DNA from: a virus
Virus record (IMG/VR): IMGVR_UViG_3300021090_000063
Coordinates: 1 to 39,415 of that record
DNA length: 39,415 nt
Direction: 5' to 3' (one strand)
Below, one piece after another: positions 39,047 through 39,415 of this stretch. Numbering within the stretch: the first letter of the stretch is position 1; each line of letters starts with the position of its first letter. The notes under the pieces were generated by a model that saw only the letters and a program-made list of their open reading frames with translations, did not search any database and was not told the origin of the DNA. The position numbers and the translations under genes are program-made.

Positions 39047-39359
39047 CAAAGTTTGCTTTCCGCGCTTGCGCCAGAGAGTTTGTTAACGCCCGTAACTCCT
39101 TGATTCTTCGCTTCTTTACTACTTTAAGTAACTAAGTTAACAAAGTTAACAATTAAATAGATAGAAGATTAGAGATAGGTAGTGGACTACTACTAGGGGG
39201 ACTAGGTAGAGGAAGTATAGAAAGAGGGTAGACGGTCAATACGCCTATAGAGTTTGGGAAATCAGTGCAACTTTGTTAACTTGTGTTTTCTCCACAAGAA
39301 TCAGTGGCTTAGCGGTTAACATTGTCAAAAAAGTTTGTTAACACGTCGAGTTTGTTAAC
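39042..39359. repeat. cluster of eight GTTAAC repeats, possible replication origin or control region
   Basis: GTTAAC occurs at 39042, 39082, 39136, 39145, 39275, 39315, 39337 and 39354. Three copies extend to AGTTTGTTAAC (39077, 39332, 39349), and others appear in the opposite orientation as GTTAACAAAG. The region is AT-rich and has a purine-rich plus strand between about 39155 and 39235. There is no supported gene in 39047-39415. Its place after the primase-helicase and HNH genes suits an origin with iterons or a regulator-binding array. Confidence 0.75.
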
Positions 39360-39415
39360 AGCAGTGCCCGCGCTACGAGGTTTTAGAAGAGTCCCAAGCC
39401 TCGGCTCCGCGCCCC

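Noticed and set aside
1-39415. CRISPR array or rRNA genes
   Set aside because: No regularly spaced direct repeats with unique spacers and no rRNA-like sequence were seen.

Overview
The window is one contiguous stretch of a temperate, lambda-like siphovirus with a head-completion, capsid and tail module read on the minus strand. No chromosomal gene block is visible. Terminase and integrase face away from each other across an intact attP-like region (23871-24187), so this looks like the unintegrated (circular, concatemeric or arbitrarily cut) phage genome, not a prophage with host flanks. Both window ends are internal: the left end cuts a tail-tip gene, and no lysis genes are present. The likely host is a proteobacterium, probably gammaproteobacterial. 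The attP region carries what looks like the 5' end of a ybgC (tol-pal acyl-CoA thioesterase) gene, and one exported phage protein has polyserine linkers typical of polysaccharide-degrading gammaproteobacteria such as Cellvibrio and Saccharophagus. The host assignment is inference.

Layout. (1) 1-23870, minus strand, late operon read from high to low coordinates: small HTH-like protein, terminase small and large subunits, a block of unusual accessory virion genes (199-aa protein, 59-aa protein, exported polyserine/FN3 protein, 60-aa protein, beta-rich protein, lectin-like protein, 676-aa repeat protein), a gpW-type head-tail joining protein with an extra N-terminal domain, portal, S49 protease with an internal scaffold start, decoration protein, major capsid protein, a terminator, connector and tail-completion proteins, tail tube, G/GT chaperones with a -1 frameshift, tape measure, and tail-tip proteins. 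(2) 23871-24187: candidate attP. (3) 24188-25545, plus strand: tyrosine integrase and a lipoprotein. (4) 25550-26466, minus: putative excisionase and repressor. (5) 26532-35409, minus, early/replication operon: ssDNA-binding protein, DUF2800 protein, methyltransferase (frameshifted at a GA repeat), Lar-like protein, family A DNA polymerase broken by an intein and split before motif C, zinc protein, VRR-NUC nuclease, SNF2-type helicase, and a tRNA-like gene with an enlarged anticodon loop. (6) 35512-39046, plus: Cro/YdaS-like regulator, VapE-type primase-helicase, HNH endonuclease. (7) 39047-39415: non-coding, with eight GTTAAC repeats.

The most unusual signals are: a family of about ten dispersed 15-bp near-palindromes (best copies TCAACCAAAAGTTGA) at gene ends and promoters, resembling a stoperator network; an intein in the polymerase active-site helix with an HNH endonuclease gene in a different reading frame of the same DNA; a polymerase whose catalytic motif C is on a separate ORF; an attP-like region that appears to supply a new start for host ybgC and is flanked by paired arm-type repeats; a tRNA-like gene that becomes a canonical 74-mer if exactly 54 nt are removed from its anticodon loop; and a methyltransferase that one GA-unit change would put back in frame.
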